Part shown: positions 1 through 11,349 of the stretch, piece after piece | Layout of the letters: each line of letters begins with the position of its first letter | Position numbering within the stretch: position 1 is the first letter of the stretch | Source: Neisseria arctica | Lineage (GTDB): Bacteria; Pseudomonadota; Gammaproteobacteria; Burkholderiales; Neisseriaceae | Length of the DNA stretch: 64,000 bases | Direction: 5' to 3' | NCBI RefSeq assembly: GCF_022870905.1 | Contig: NZ_CP091510.1 | Location: 62,001 to 126,000 of the forward strand | Translations under genes and position numbers: made by a program | The notes under the pieces: model-generated | Database searches by the model: none | The model's input: the letters and a program-made list of their open reading frames with translations, nothing else | Told to the model about the DNA's origin: nothing

Positions 1-326
1 TTTACCCGCGACATGAGCCGATCATGAGTTTAGTACGTCCGGGTACTTTGCGTCTAACAGTACCCGGTTCAGCAGAGGAAGTATTAGTTGCAGTTTCCGG
101 GGGAGTTTTGGAAGTGCAACCGAATAGACTGACTGTGTTAGCCGACGTGGCTGTACGTACTGCAGAAATGGATCAAGCGCGCGCTGAAGAGGCGAAGAAA
201 GCGGCTGAAGCCAATATTGCTAAAGCCCAAGATGATGAGTCTTTGGCGAAAGCGCATGCGGCATTAGCAGCAGCAATTGCCCAGTTAAAAACGCTTGATT
301 ATATTCGCTCACAGAAAAACAAATAG
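1..326 (+). CDS. atpC: F1Fo ATP synthase epsilon subunit (3' part)
   Basis: The open frame enters from the left edge (first full codon at base 3) and ends at the TAG at 324-326. The visible residues match the epsilon subunit from the end of its N-terminal beta-barrel (an ISLV-RPG type segment, then VAVSGGVLEVQPN and TVLADVAVR) into the C-terminal helical hairpin (DQARAEEAKKAAEANI, then an Ala-rich helix ending AIAQLKTL). Epsilon is part of the F1 central stalk; it couples rotation to catalysis and inhibits ATP hydrolysis. The ATG at 24 is an internal Met, because homologous sequence continues upstream of it. It is the last gene of the atp operon, as shown by a strong terminator 15 bases downstream. 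The identification is firm; only the N-terminal third is missing. Confidence 0.93.
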   Translation, partial: YPRHEPIMSLVRPGTLRLTVPGSAEEVLVAVSGGVLEVQPNRLTVLADVAVRTAEMDQARAEEAKKAAEANIAKAQDDESLAKAHAALAAAIAQLKTLDYIRSQKNK

Positions 327-340
327 TTGTTTGTTGATAA

Positions 341-367
341 AAAGCACGGTTTTTACCGTGCTTTTTT
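341..367 (+). terminator. Rho-independent terminator of the atp operon
   Basis: Perfect 10-bp stem AAAGCACGGT / ACCGTGCTTT with a TTTT loop, running into T residues. It lies 15 bases after the atpC stop. Confidence 0.92.
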
Positions 368-370
368 ATT

Positions 371-1106
371 TGAGCACGATTGATCAACGATATTTCCGGT
401 TATGATGAACAATAGTTTTTGAGCTGATTCGGATAGGTCATAAATGAAAATTGTCAGCTTGTTATAAATTGGTCTAAGTAAGCTTAGGCATAGAATGTTT
501 TAGCTACCCTTATTGATTTATTAATTATCGTGTAAAAATTGGGTACGGAGCTCGCTTATTACTTGTAAGTCGTAGAACATCATAGGGCTTACTCGTATTA
601 TGTATATTTGTTTTTTGGTAGCTATGATTTATGTTGCGAATATATTTAATCATCTAATATCATGAATATAATTTTTATTAGTATTGATATAGGGGCAACC
701 AATTAGACAATGTAATTATTAAGATATTAGGCATAAAATATTAAATACATTTGGATTGTTATATATTGATTGCCGTGGCCGTCTGGAATTTCCAGACGGC
801 TTTTATTTTTAGAGGGAATTGCCTACAAAGATAAGGAGGGGTGCGGTGTACGATTTGTTGGTTGTATAGGTAATATCGATAATGTATAGCTTATATTTGC
901 AAGTGTTTAGGTAATTTCAATGGTTTTTCGGAGGTTTTATTAAATTTTATTTTAATAAATGAAAATAGCTGTATTTTATAAATTCAGATTGATAATAAAG
1001 AAATAAGATAAATTATTTAATAAATAAATTAATTATCAATAGGTTATTTATTATTGAGAGTTATTTTTGGTAAGTGAAATATTTTTGAATTTTTTTAAAT
1101 AATTAT
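371..1106. other. AT-rich intergenic spacer with no recognisable gene
   Basis: About 800 bases separate atpC from the LacI-type gene. No reading frame of useful length and no RNA gene that I recognise is present. The stretch is markedly AT-rich and holds only an uptake-sequence-like hairpin at 778-800 and, at its right end, a candidate operator. A decayed gene or a small RNA ending at the hairpin cannot be excluded. Confidence 0.6.
778..806 (+). terminator. Perfect hairpin of a variant uptake sequence
   Basis: An 11-1-11 perfect inverted repeat, GCCGTCTGGAA then T then its complement, followed by TTTTATTTTT. Each arm has an extra G compared with the uptake sequence GCCGTCTGAA, so it is a good terminator but not a canonical DUS. 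No gene lies just upstream of it. Confidence 0.7.
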
Positions 1107-1122
1107 ATGACACCGATGTCAT
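1107..1122. promoter_or_regulatory. Candidate operator for the LacI-family regulator
   Basis: ATGACACCGATGTCAT is a near-perfect dyad (six matched bases on each side, CG at the centre). A CG-centred 14-16 bp palindrome is the classic form of a LacI/GalR-family operator. It sits 54 bases before the start codon of the LacI-type gene, where binding could autoregulate the regulator and its permease. The link to this protein is inferred from form and position. Confidence 0.6.
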
Positions 1123-1175
1123 TTTTGTGATACGCTGCTGTTAATCTTATTCAATATAACTAATAGCTCATAAAA

Positions 1176-2243
1176 ATGGTTACGATTTATGATGTTGCGC
1201 GCTTGGCAGGTGTTTCTCCTAAAACTGTTAGCAGGGTATTAAATCAAGATGCTGCAGTGCGTGATAAGACGCAGGCGTCAGTACGCCGGGCCATGGTTGA
1301 GCTTGGCTATATTCCTTCTTCCGCCGCTCGAACAATGCGCTCTAAAAATTCAGGTTTGGTTGGTTTGATTACAGGTGCGATTTCAAGGCCGTCCGAGGAA
1401 ATTACCTCTGGTGGTTTGCCGGATATGTTTTTGATACAGGGTGCCCAAAAAGTAATGGCGGCTGCAGGTAAAATATTGATGATTGCCGATACGGGCGGGA
1501 AATCGGAGCAAGTCGAGCACTTAATCCGTACTTTTTTACAGTATCGGGCAGAAGGCATACTTTATGTAGCCGGTTCACACCAAAGGGTAGACTTGCCGAA
1601 AATTTCAGGCAAGTACCCAATTGTTCTATTGAACTGCTTCGATGATGAGGGAACTCCAGCGGTGATTCCCGATGACCGTTACGGTCAGTATCTGTTGACG
1701 CGCGAATTGTTAAACCAAGGGCACCGCCGCATTGCGTATTTGACTTTGCCGCCGGATGTTGTTGCAACCCGTTTGCGGGTGGCCGGCTACGGTGATGCTT
1801 TGCTTGAGGCTGGTATCGGGTCAGATGAGAGCCTGATTGTGGCAGGTTATCCTGATGCACAAAACCGTAGTGAGGATTTGCAGGCGGCAATTGAACGTGT
1901 TTTGTCGCTTGCGGAACCGCCTACGGTATTGTGCTGTGGTAATGATGAGATGGCTTTGCGGGCCTACGGTATTTTGCGTACACGTGGTTTGAAAGTTCCC
2001 GAAGATATCTCAATCACAGGTTATGACGATCAGAAGTCGATTACCGAAATGTTATTTCCGCCGTTAACTACGGCGGAGTTGCCTTATGTGCAAATGGGGG
2101 AGCAGGCAGCTGCTTTATTGCTGCAGCAAATACAAACCGAGACACCGGGTGCAGTTGGGCCCGTAGCTGTAAGAGGATCGGTAGTATGGCGGTCTTCTGT
2201 ATTACCGAATGCGAAAGGCGGTAGCAGAACCGTAAAAGGTTAG
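1176..2243 (+). CDS. LacI/GalR-family transcriptional regulator
   Basis: 355 residues. The N-terminus (TIYDVARLAGVSPKTVSRVLN, residues 3-22) is the canonical LacI helix-turn-helix plus start of the hinge helix region, followed by the periplasmic-binding-protein-like sensor domain (about 60-340) with the typical segments VLCCGNDEMALRAYG and SITGYDD near the end. Such proteins repress sugar-uptake and catabolic genes until a sugar ligand binds. The next gene, 61 bases on, is a sugar MFS permease, so local control of sugar uptake is the obvious inference. A CG-centred dyad lies upstream. The start codon at 1176 has no clear Shine-Dalgarno sequence, but starting later would remove the DNA-binding domain. 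The sugar cannot be read from sequence; maltose or sucrose are plausible because the partner resembles such transporters. Confidence 0.88.
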   Translation: MVTIYDVARLAGVSPKTVSRVLNQDAAVRDKTQASVRRAMVELGYIPSSAARTMRSKNSGLVGLITGAISRPSEEITSGGLPDMFLIQGAQKVMAAAGKILMIADTGGKSEQVEHLIRTFLQYRAEGILYVAGSHQRVDLPKISGKYPIVLLNCFDDEGTPAVIPDDRYGQYLLTRELLNQGHRRIAYLTLPPDVVATRLRVAGYGDALLEAGIGSDESLIVAGYPDAQNRSEDLQAAIERVLSLAEPPTVLCCGNDEMALRAYGILRTRGLKVPEDISITGYDDQKSITEMLFPPLTTAELPYVQMGEQAAALLLQQIQTETPGAVGPVAVRGSVVWRSSVLPNAKGGSRTVKG

Positions 2244-2304
2244 GTCGGCCCGTATACTGTACAAGCCGAACCAATGCTTCAAGCAATTTGAGGAGAGTTA
2301 TAAA

Positions 2305-3618
2305 ATGAGAATCGATCAACGCCTAAGCATGACGCTGCGGCAGATTATGTTGATGAACTTTGGTTTTTTCGGTATTCAATATAGTTTCGGCTTGCAACAG
2401 ACGGCTATCACGCCGGTATTCAGTTTTTTAAATGCAGATCCGGGTTCTATTCCGCTACTTCATATGGCAGGGCCTGTAACGGGCTTGATTGTACAGCCGA
2501 TTATCGGCGCACTTAGCGACCGTACTTGGATTAACGGCCTGGGGCGGCGGCGGCCTTATTTTCTTATTGGCGCGATAGGTTGCAGTTTGTGTCTGTTTTT
2601 CTATCCGCATGTTACCGCGTTGTGGATGGCGGTTTTGCTGCTGTGGATGTTGGATATCAGTAACAACACTGCAATGGAGCCTTACCGCGCCTTTATCGCC
2701 GATAAGCTGCCTGCAAACCAACAGCCGACCGGTTTTTTGATGCAGAGTGTATTTACCGGGCTTGGTATCACTTTGGCCAATGTTTCCCTATATTTTTTCC
2801 AACAATTTATCGGGGGAACGACGGAATCCGGTATTCCTTATTGGGTATTCGGTTCATTCTATGTCGGCGCGGTTTGCTCGATTGGTTCTATTTTGATTTC
2901 CGTATTCACAACACCGGAAAACAAGCCTAGTGAAGAAGAATTAGCAGCTATGCGAGCCAAACCGAAGGGATTATTACCCGCTGTCAAAGAGATTGGAACC
3001 GCTATCAAAGAAATGCCCAAACCTTTGTGGCAGTTGGCTTCTGTATATTTGTTCCAGTGGTATGCGATGTTTATTTACTGGCAATATGTAACCCACAGTA
3101 TTGCCAAATCGGTGTGGGGCGCTTTGCCTTCTGATAAGGTACTGTACGAACAGGCTGTGGGGTGGACCGGGTTAGTAAACGGTTTTTACAACATTGTTAC
3201 TTTTATTTCTGCATTCGGTTTGATGTGGCTGGCGCGCAAATATCCGGCTAAAGTCGTACATGCTTTTGCGATTTCTCTGGCTGGTGCCGCACTGCTTATC
3301 TTCCCGCACATTACCAACAAATATCTGTTGTTTATTCCGATGATAGGTTTTGGTATAGCGTGGGCAAGTATTATGGCCGTGCCTTTCCTGATCGCCGTGG
3401 CAGAAGTGCCGAAAGAGCGTTATGGCGTATATATGGGCATCATCAATATGATGATTGTAATTCCTATGCTGATTGAAACCGTTACCTTTGGGTGGATTTA
3501 CCGTCATCTCCTTGGTACCAACCCCACAAATGCGTTGATGTTCGCCGGTGTGCTGATGCTGATTGCGGCTATGGTAACCATGACGATACAAACACGTCAG
3601 AAAGCTGCCGCTGCATAA
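2305..3618 (+). CDS. MFS sugar:cation symporter (SLC45/GPH-like)
   Basis: 437 residues with about twelve hydrophobic membrane spans. The loop after the second span reads GALSDRTW then GRRRPYFLIGA, the signature seen in sucrose/maltose-type MFS carriers, and MEPYRAFIADKLP after span four is also typical. It probably brings a di- or oligosaccharide through the inner membrane with protons. A good ribosome site (GAGGAGAG) precedes the ATG. It is cotranscribed with the LacI-type regulator upstream and ends in an uptake-sequence terminator. In meningococci a similar permease lies in the maltose phosphorylase locus; no phosphorylase, mutarotase or mutase is present here, so any catabolic enzyme must be encoded elsewhere or be absent. 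Confidence 0.85.
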   Translation: MRIDQRLSMTLRQIMLMNFGFFGIQYSFGLQQTAITPVFSFLNADPGSIPLLHMAGPVTGLIVQPIIGALSDRTWINGLGRRRPYFLIGAIGCSLCLFFYPHVTALWMAVLLLWMLDISNNTAMEPYRAFIADKLPANQQPTGFLMQSVFTGLGITLANVSLYFFQQFIGGTTESGIPYWVFGSFYVGAVCSIGSILISVFTTPENKPSEEELAAMRAKPKGLLPAVKEIGTAIKEMPKPLWQLASVYLFQWYAMFIYWQYVTHSIAKSVWGALPSDKVLYEQAVGWTGLVNGFYNIVTFISAFGLMWLARKYPAKVVHAFAISLAGAALLIFPHITNKYLLFIPMIGFGIAWASIMAVPFLIAVAEVPKERYGVYMGIINMMIVIPMLIETVTFGWIYRHLLGTNPTNALMFAGVLMLIAAMVTMTIQTRQKAAAA

Positions 3619-3641
3619 TATTTTTGTAGATAGATATAAAC

Positions 3642-3675
3642 AGGCCGTCTGAAAATTAATTTTCAGACGGCCTTT
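3642..3675 (+). terminator. DUS hairpin terminator after the sugar permease
   Basis: Perfect 32-bp palindrome made of two inverted AG-type uptake sequences, followed by TTT. Confidence 0.9.
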
Positions 3676-3727
3676 ATCTAAGGGTAAGTTAAATTATGTT
3701 ATAAATAGATTTTTTGTCGGTCTGCTT

Positions 3728-4897
3728 ATGAAACCGCCAGTATCTATTTTCTCTCCTTCTTATTTTGCCGCTGCAATTGCCGCCGTGTTGGTTTCATACG
3801 GTAGTAGTGCGGTGATCATTTTTCAGGCGGCACAGGCATTGGGTGCCAGTGGTAGCCAAATTATTTCTTGGTTTACGGCCATTGCCTTGGCTTGCGGTGT
3901 GCTGACTTTAACACTAAGCCTGCGTTACCGTGTGCCGGTAATGATTGCATGGTGTACGCCCGGAGCAGCTGTGATGGCAGGTTTATCGGGTATCTCGCTG
4001 CCGCATGCGGTAACGGGCTTTATATTTGCCGGAGCTTTGATGTGGCTGGTATCGGCCAGTGGCTGGTTTGATCGTTTGGTACGGCTGGTACCACCGACCT
4101 TAGCTTCTGCAATGTTGGCCGGTATTCTGATGAATTTCGGCAGTCGTGTTTTTACTGCCATGCAGGGGCAAACTATTTTAGTGTTGTTGATGTTGGCGGT
4201 ATATCTGTTGGCGAAAATCCGTATGCCGCGCTACAGTATTTTGCTTATGCTGCTGGTAGGGTTCGGTTATGCCGCTTGGCAGGGAATGATCAATACCCGG
4301 ATGTTACAGTGGCAGCCGCCCGTGTTGGAGTGGGTAACGCCTGAGTTCCACTTCGGGCATATGATCAGTATCGGTTTGCCGCTTTTTATTGCCGCATTGG
4401 CGACGCAAAATTTGCCGGGAATGGCGATTTTACGCAGCTATGGTTATGACACACCAGCCAAACCCCTAATCAGCAGCAGTGCGGCGGCAACGACATTGTT
4501 GGCACCTTTGGGCGTATTTATGGTGAATTTGGCAGCCATCAGCTCGGCTATATGCATGGGTAGCGATGTGGATAAAGATCCTGCCAAACGTTATTTGGCT
4601 AATGTGTGGTTGGGAGTGCTATATTTGATTTTGGGCGCGGCAGGCGGTATGGTGGTGGCTTTGTTTAGTGCCTTGCCTCCTGAATTATTGGCTGCTTTGG
4701 CAGGTATTTCCATTTTCGGTACATTGTTGGCCAATTTGGTCGGTGCCTGGCAGGATGAAACTACGCGTGAGGCCTCTTTGATTACCATGCTTGCTTCTGC
4801 TTCGGGGATGACGCTTTTCGGTATCGGCAGCGCATTTTGGGGGCTGGTGTTGGGTGCGGCGGTTTACCATCTAAACCGCAAAACGGCGGTGCGTTAA
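3728..4897 (+). CDS. benE: BenE-type benzoate:proton symporter
   Basis: 389 residues, almost wholly hydrophobic, with about twelve spans. The N-terminal half holds segments typical of the BenE family: SYGSSAVIIFQAAQALGAS, then the helix-breaking WCTPGAAVMAG motif and a central GLPLFIAALATQNLPGMAIL element. BenE proteins import benzoate or related aromatic acids with protons. No benzoate-degrading genes are nearby, and the gene stands alone between two uptake-sequence terminators. The substrate is therefore uncertain; the family assignment is firm. The ATG at 3728 is the first usable start and gives a normal family length. Confidence 0.85.
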   Translation: MKPPVSIFSPSYFAAAIAAVLVSYGSSAVIIFQAAQALGASGSQIISWFTAIALACGVLTLTLSLRYRVPVMIAWCTPGAAVMAGLSGISLPHAVTGFIFAGALMWLVSASGWFDRLVRLVPPTLASAMLAGILMNFGSRVFTAMQGQTILVLLMLAVYLLAKIRMPRYSILLMLLVGFGYAAWQGMINTRMLQWQPPVLEWVTPEFHFGHMISIGLPLFIAALATQNLPGMAILRSYGYDTPAKPLISSSAAATTLLAPLGVFMVNLAAISSAICMGSDVDKDPAKRYLANVWLGVLYLILGAAGGMVVALFSALPPELLAALAGISIFGTLLANLVGAWQDETTREASLITMLASASGMTLFGIGSAFWGLVLGAAVYHLNRKTAVR

Positions 4898-5216
4898 GTT
4901 GGCTTTAAAATACGCGCGGGGCATGATCATTGAGGTTGGTTATGATTATGCAGGTTCTCGCCCGATAGCCTGGATAGGGTAAAAAAATATTACTTATAGT
5001 TATCCGAGGCCGTCTGAAACAGATTCAGACGGCCTCGGTTTTATACATGCACTATTAATAAAATTAGACCAATGGTTGTGGTTGAATAACTTTGATCATT
5101 ATCACCTCAGGCTGGCCGGTGTTGTTTGCATAACATTCTTTTACCCATTTTGGCGAACATCTCCGGTATTTTATTGCCTGATAATTTTCATATAATTAAA
5201 TGTTGCAGCAGGATTT
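4898..5216. other. Intergenic region with one terminator
   Basis: 319 bases with the benE terminator near the left and a TATAAT at 5191-5196, about 20 bases before the next start codon, that could be a -10 box. No well-spaced -35 box is visible. Nothing else is recognised. Confidence 0.5.
5004..5040 (+). terminator. DUS hairpin terminator after benE
   Basis: 15-bp stem CCGAGGCCGTCTGAA with its complement and a five-base loop, followed by a short T run. Confidence 0.87.
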
Positions 5217-5831
5217 ATGCTCTTGAAACGATTTTCTTTGAAAAAAATCTTATTGTGTTTACTGGCCGTACCTTTATCGGCGGGGTTGCTCTTGTTTGCA
5301 TGGGTGGTTTATACCGATGTCCGCCAAGCGCGCAAACCGGTAGAAGTATTGCACCATGCTGATTCGGCAGTGGTACTCAGTACGCTGGCTTATCCGGGCG
5401 GAAAACTCAATCCGTGTTTGGTTTCCCGCGTAGAGGCAGGCGTGGAGTTGTTGAAGGCGGGTAAAGTAGAGCGTCTGGTTATGTCGGGCGGCATGAGCCG
5501 GGATCATGTGGTCGGAGCCGAAGTGATGCGTGATTTGGCTGTGCGTATGGGAGTTTCTGCCGAAAAAATCAAAATGGAAACCCGCTCTTCTACCACTTAT
5601 GAAAACATCCTATACAGTACGCCGCTGATTTGGGAGGATCACAGCGTAATACTGGTGAGTAACGGCTTTCATCTCAAACGTTCGCAGTGGTTGGCACGCG
5701 CGCAATGGCCCGGGAAGGATATCCAACTGTATTCCGGCAGTTATTGTTATCCCGATTTTCAAACCTATCTTTTTGACCTGACGCGAGAAGCTGCGGCAAT
5801 TGTGAAAAACGGTTTATTGGGGCGTTATTGA
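5217..5831 (+). CDS. YdcF/ElyC/SanA-like DUF218 membrane protein
   Basis: 204 residues. A basic N-terminus is followed by one membrane span (about 9-31), then a soluble DUF218 domain with the family marks VVLSTLAYPGGK, RVEAGVELLKAGKVERLVMSGG, ETRSSTTYENI and VSNGFHLKRS. Members of this fold (YdcF, ElyC, SanA) are linked to envelope integrity and lipid-carrier metabolism, but no reaction is established for most of them. The domain probably faces the periplasm. A weak CAGGAT ribosome site lies before the ATG. It precedes purB by 76 bases; a single uptake sequence but no hairpin lies between them, so readthrough is possible. Confidence 0.8.
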   Translation: MLLKRFSLKKILLCLLAVPLSAGLLLFAWVVYTDVRQARKPVEVLHHADSAVVLSTLAYPGGKLNPCLVSRVEAGVELLKAGKVERLVMSGGMSRDHVVGAEVMRDLAVRMGVSAEKIKMETRSSTTYENILYSTPLIWEDHSVILVSNGFHLKRSQWLARAQWPGKDIQLYSGSYCYPDFQTYLFDLTREAAAIVKNGLLGRY

Positions 5832-5857
5832 ACATGCCGTCTGAAAGCAGCTTGATG

Positions 5858-7278
<1,421 letters not shown>

Positions 7279-7302
7279 TGTTTGGTCATTAAAACAAGTG
7301 AA

Positions 7303-7340
7303 AATATGCCGTCTGAAAAATAATTTTCAGACGGCATATT
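7303..7340. terminator. Bidirectional DUS terminator between purB and priA
   Basis: 17-bp stem AATATGCCGTCTGAAAA with a TAA loop. It lies 24 bases after purB and 16 bases after the leftward priA stop. This copy is the AT type of uptake sequence. Confidence 0.9.
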
Positions 7341-7356
7341 TGTATGATAGCGCATA

Positions 7357-9525
7357 CTACATTTCTACCGGATCAATATCCACCGACCACCGTATCTGAG
7401 AGCCTTTGTATTGTTGCAGCATTTGTACCCACAGGCTGACTGCTTGGTGAAGGGCTTTGCGGGAAGGGCTTTCCAAAAACAATTGGGCACGCTCCCGCTC
7501 GGCCAAGCGCGCCATACTCATCGGGACGGCGCCGAGTTGGGAAACCTCGGCAGGAAGCAGCGGGGCAAGGGTGTTTTTAATATCGTTCAGAAAGTCGGCG
7601 GCTTCTTGCATCTGCACGGCATCTGCACGAATAGCGGCTTGAAACCCGTGGGGCGGCATAGCGAACAGGCTGCGTTCGGCAAGCTCCTTGTCGGCGAAGT
7701 CGCGGTAGTTTTGCGAGCAAACGGCTTTGAAAACAGCGTGTTCGGGCAGTTGGGTTTGAATCAGCACTTTGCCTGCGGCTTCAGCTCTGCCTGCCCGTCC
7801 GGAAACTTGCATCAGTTCGGCAAACAGCCGCTCCGGTGCGCGAAAGTCCGCACTATACAGGCTGCCGTCCGCGTTTAATACGATTACCAAATTCAGTCGT
7901 GCGAAATCGTGGCCTTTGGCCAGCATTTGCGTACCGACCAGAATGTCGATTTCATTACCGGCAATACGCTGATAGAGAGACTGCCAATCGTTTTTATTGG
8001 CGGTACTGTCTCTATCCACCCGCTCAATAGCTGCCGAAGGCAGGGCGCGGCGCAAGGTTTCTTCGACACGTTGGGTGCCGTGGCCGACAGCAGTCAGGTC
8101 TTGGTTGCCGCATTCGGGACAGTGATGCGGTACGGCTTGGCGGTAATCACAATGATGGCAGCGTAATTGGCGTGCGCGCTGGTGTAAGACCATTTTTGCC
8201 GAACAGTGCGGACAGCCGAATGTATGGCCGCAGTCGCCGCAAAACAAAGCAGGGGCAAAGCCGCGACGGTTGAGGTAAACCAGTGACATCCCGCCTTGGC
8301 GGAAATTGTTTTGCAGCAACTTCAAAGCCGGCTCCGAAAAGCCGTTATCGAGTTTCAGACGGCGTACATCCAAAATCTGTACTTGCGGCGGTTGTGCCGC
8401 GTTGTGGGCGCGTTCGGCCAACTCAAGCAGACGGTAGTTGCCGTTTTGCGCCTTATGCCAACTCTCGAGAGAGGGGGTGGCACTGCCCAATACAATCGGG
8501 CAGCCTGCTTGTTGCGCCCGCCAAACCGCCAAATCACGGGCATGATAGCGCAATTCGTTATCTTGCTTGAACGAACCATCGTGTTCTTCGTCTACCACAA
8601 TCAGGCCTAATTCTAGCAGCGGCGTGAATACTGCCAAGCGGGTACCGATAATCAGTTTGGCTTCGCCCGTGAGGGCGCGCAGATAGTCTTGCGTGCGCTT
8701 GCCTGCTGCGGTTTGGCTGTGCAGTACGGCTGTGGGTACTTCGCCGAAGCGTTGGGCCACCCGCTTGAGCAGTTGGGGGGTAAGGTTGATTTCGGGTAGC
8801 AGAAATAGAACTTGTTTGCCCAATGCCAGAATTTTTGCCATGGCATCGAAGTAAACTTCGGTTTTACCACTGCCTGTGATGCCGTAAAGTAAAAACGGCT
8901 GAAAACCGCCAAAAGCCGATTCAATGGCGTGGGCGGCTTGCTGTTGCGCCGGATTTAAGATGTGTGCAGACGGCTTGAGTGACGGTGTCTCCAGCGGTAC
9001 CGATGTTATCCAGCCTTCCTTCTGCCATTGTGCCAGCAGTTTGCCCGCTTCCGAATGGATTTTTTTTAAGGCGGCGGTATCGGCGCTACCGTTTTGCAGG
9101 GCTTGCCATAGCGCGCGCTTTTTATGGTATCGGCCGGGCGGCGCTTCTTGGCGCCGGCCTGCTTCGTTAAGTGTGTAAAATACGGGCGGTTCAGGTTGGA
9201 CTACGGCTTTGGTTTCTTTCAAACCTTGCGGTAGTGCGGCAAAAACGGCTTGCCCTGGCGGATAATGATAATAACGGGCAGTAAAGGCCAGCAGCTGTCG
9301 CCAGCTCTCAGGCAGTAAGGCTTCGTTTTCGAAGACTTCTTCTACCGCCAATATTTTTTCAGGCGGCAAATCACATTCGATACCGCTTGCCCAAACAATG
9401 CCAACCTGCCGCTTGTGGTTGAACCTGACGGCAACGCGCGTACCCGCCGCAAGGGTAACGGGGTGGCGGTAGGTGATAAGACCGCCGCCAAACGGGGTGT
9501 TGACGGCAATATGATGATAAATCAT
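7357..9525 (-). CDS. priA: Primosomal protein N' (replication restart helicase)
   Basis: 722 residues. PriA recognises stalled forks and D-loops and reloads the replisome. The N-terminal 3'-DNA-binding domain covers about 1-180. The helicase core has Walker A GITGSGKT at 215-222 and the DEEH box at 312-315. The zinc module shows all eight cysteines (429, 432, 438, 441, 456, 459, 469, 472). Length is normal. The ATG (complement of 9523-9525) begins MIYHHIAVNTPF, as expected for the family. No primosomal partner gene is adjacent. Confidence 0.96.
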   Translation of the reverse strand: MIYHHIAVNTPFGGGLITYRHPVTLAAGTRVAVRFNHKRQVGIVWASGIECDLPPEKILAVEEVFENEALLPESWRQLLAFTARYYHYPPGQAVFAALPQGLKETKAVVQPEPPVFYTLNEAGRRQEAPPGRYHKKRALWQALQNGSADTAALKKIHSEAGKLLAQWQKEGWITSVPLETPSLKPSAHILNPAQQQAAHAIESAFGGFQPFLLYGITGSGKTEVYFDAMAKILALGKQVLFLLPEINLTPQLLKRVAQRFGEVPTAVLHSQTAAGKRTQDYLRALTGEAKLIIGTRLAVFTPLLELGLIVVDEEHDGSFKQDNELRYHARDLAVWRAQQAGCPIVLGSATPSLESWHKAQNGNYRLLELAERAHNAAQPPQVQILDVRRLKLDNGFSEPALKLLQNNFRQGGMSLVYLNRRGFAPALFCGDCGHTFGCPHCSAKMVLHQRARQLRCHHCDYRQAVPHHCPECGNQDLTAVGHGTQRVEETLRRALPSAAIERVDRDSTANKNDWQSLYQRIAGNEIDILVGTQMLAKGHDFARLNLVIVLNADGSLYSADFRAPERLFAELMQVSGRAGRAEAAGKVLIQTQLPEHAVFKAVCSQNYRDFADKELAERSLFAMPPHGFQAAIRADAVQMQEAADFLNDIKNTLAPLLPAEVSQLGAVPMSMARLAERERAQLFLESPSRKALHQAVSLWVQMLQQYKGSQIRWSVDIDPVEM

Positions 9526-9854
9526 GTGGTTATACTTTATAGCGGCAGAAGCGTTTTATAGTTTCTTGAAATACGGATGGGGAAACGGGCAAATTTTATA
9601 CGTTAAGGCTTGGTTGGCATGTATGGTTTTGAAGGCCGTCTGAAAGAATATGTTCGAATTATCTAAGTTACCGTATTTATCTGTAACGTTATTTCAGACG
9701 GTTTTTTATCTTGTGCTTATGTGTAGAGGCCGTCTGAACGTTTTCTGCAATTTTTTCGGGGTTGGCTATAGATATTATGATGCGTAATCATCCACACCAT
9801 TGGTTTGGTAAGTTATCGATAATGCGGATATTTTTCAGACGGCCCCGATGTTTG
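9526..9854. other. Intergenic region rich in uptake sequences
   Basis: 329 bases between the priA start and the murU end. It holds uptake sequences at 9636-9645, 9729-9738 and (inverted) 9834-9843, and a long-loop hairpin at 9635-9708. No gene is seen. Confidence 0.6.
9635..9708 (+). terminator. Long-loop DUS inverted repeat, rightward
   Basis: An uptake sequence at 9636-9645 faces an imperfect inverted copy ending CAGACGG at about 9701, followed by TTTTTTA. The loop contains a small inner stem GTTAC / GTAAC. T residues lie only on the right, so it would stop rightward transcripts, yet no rightward gene precedes it. Confidence 0.5.
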
Positions 9855-11109
<1,255 letters not shown>

Positions 11110-11349
11110 GGCTTTTCCTGTTTCGATAGGGTTGTGCGGGTATGTGCCGGCATTAGTTGCCGGTGCCCGTATCATAACATTTTTGCTTTTTAATGGGGTA
11201 TGGGTGGTTTGCCCGTTATGCCGCAGGAGTGTTTGGAAGATACGCTTGCGGCAAAAGCGGAGCAAAGCTTGGGCGCTGGTATATAATGGCGGTTTTGCCG
11301 CAGTTTTAGCTGTGCGGCGGTTTTATTTGTTTATTTTCAAAGTGAACGT

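Noticed and set aside
2275-2285. Small dyad TGCTT-C-AAGCA before the sugar permease as a second operator
   Set aside because: It is short, lacks the CG centre and does not resemble the dyad at 1107-1122.
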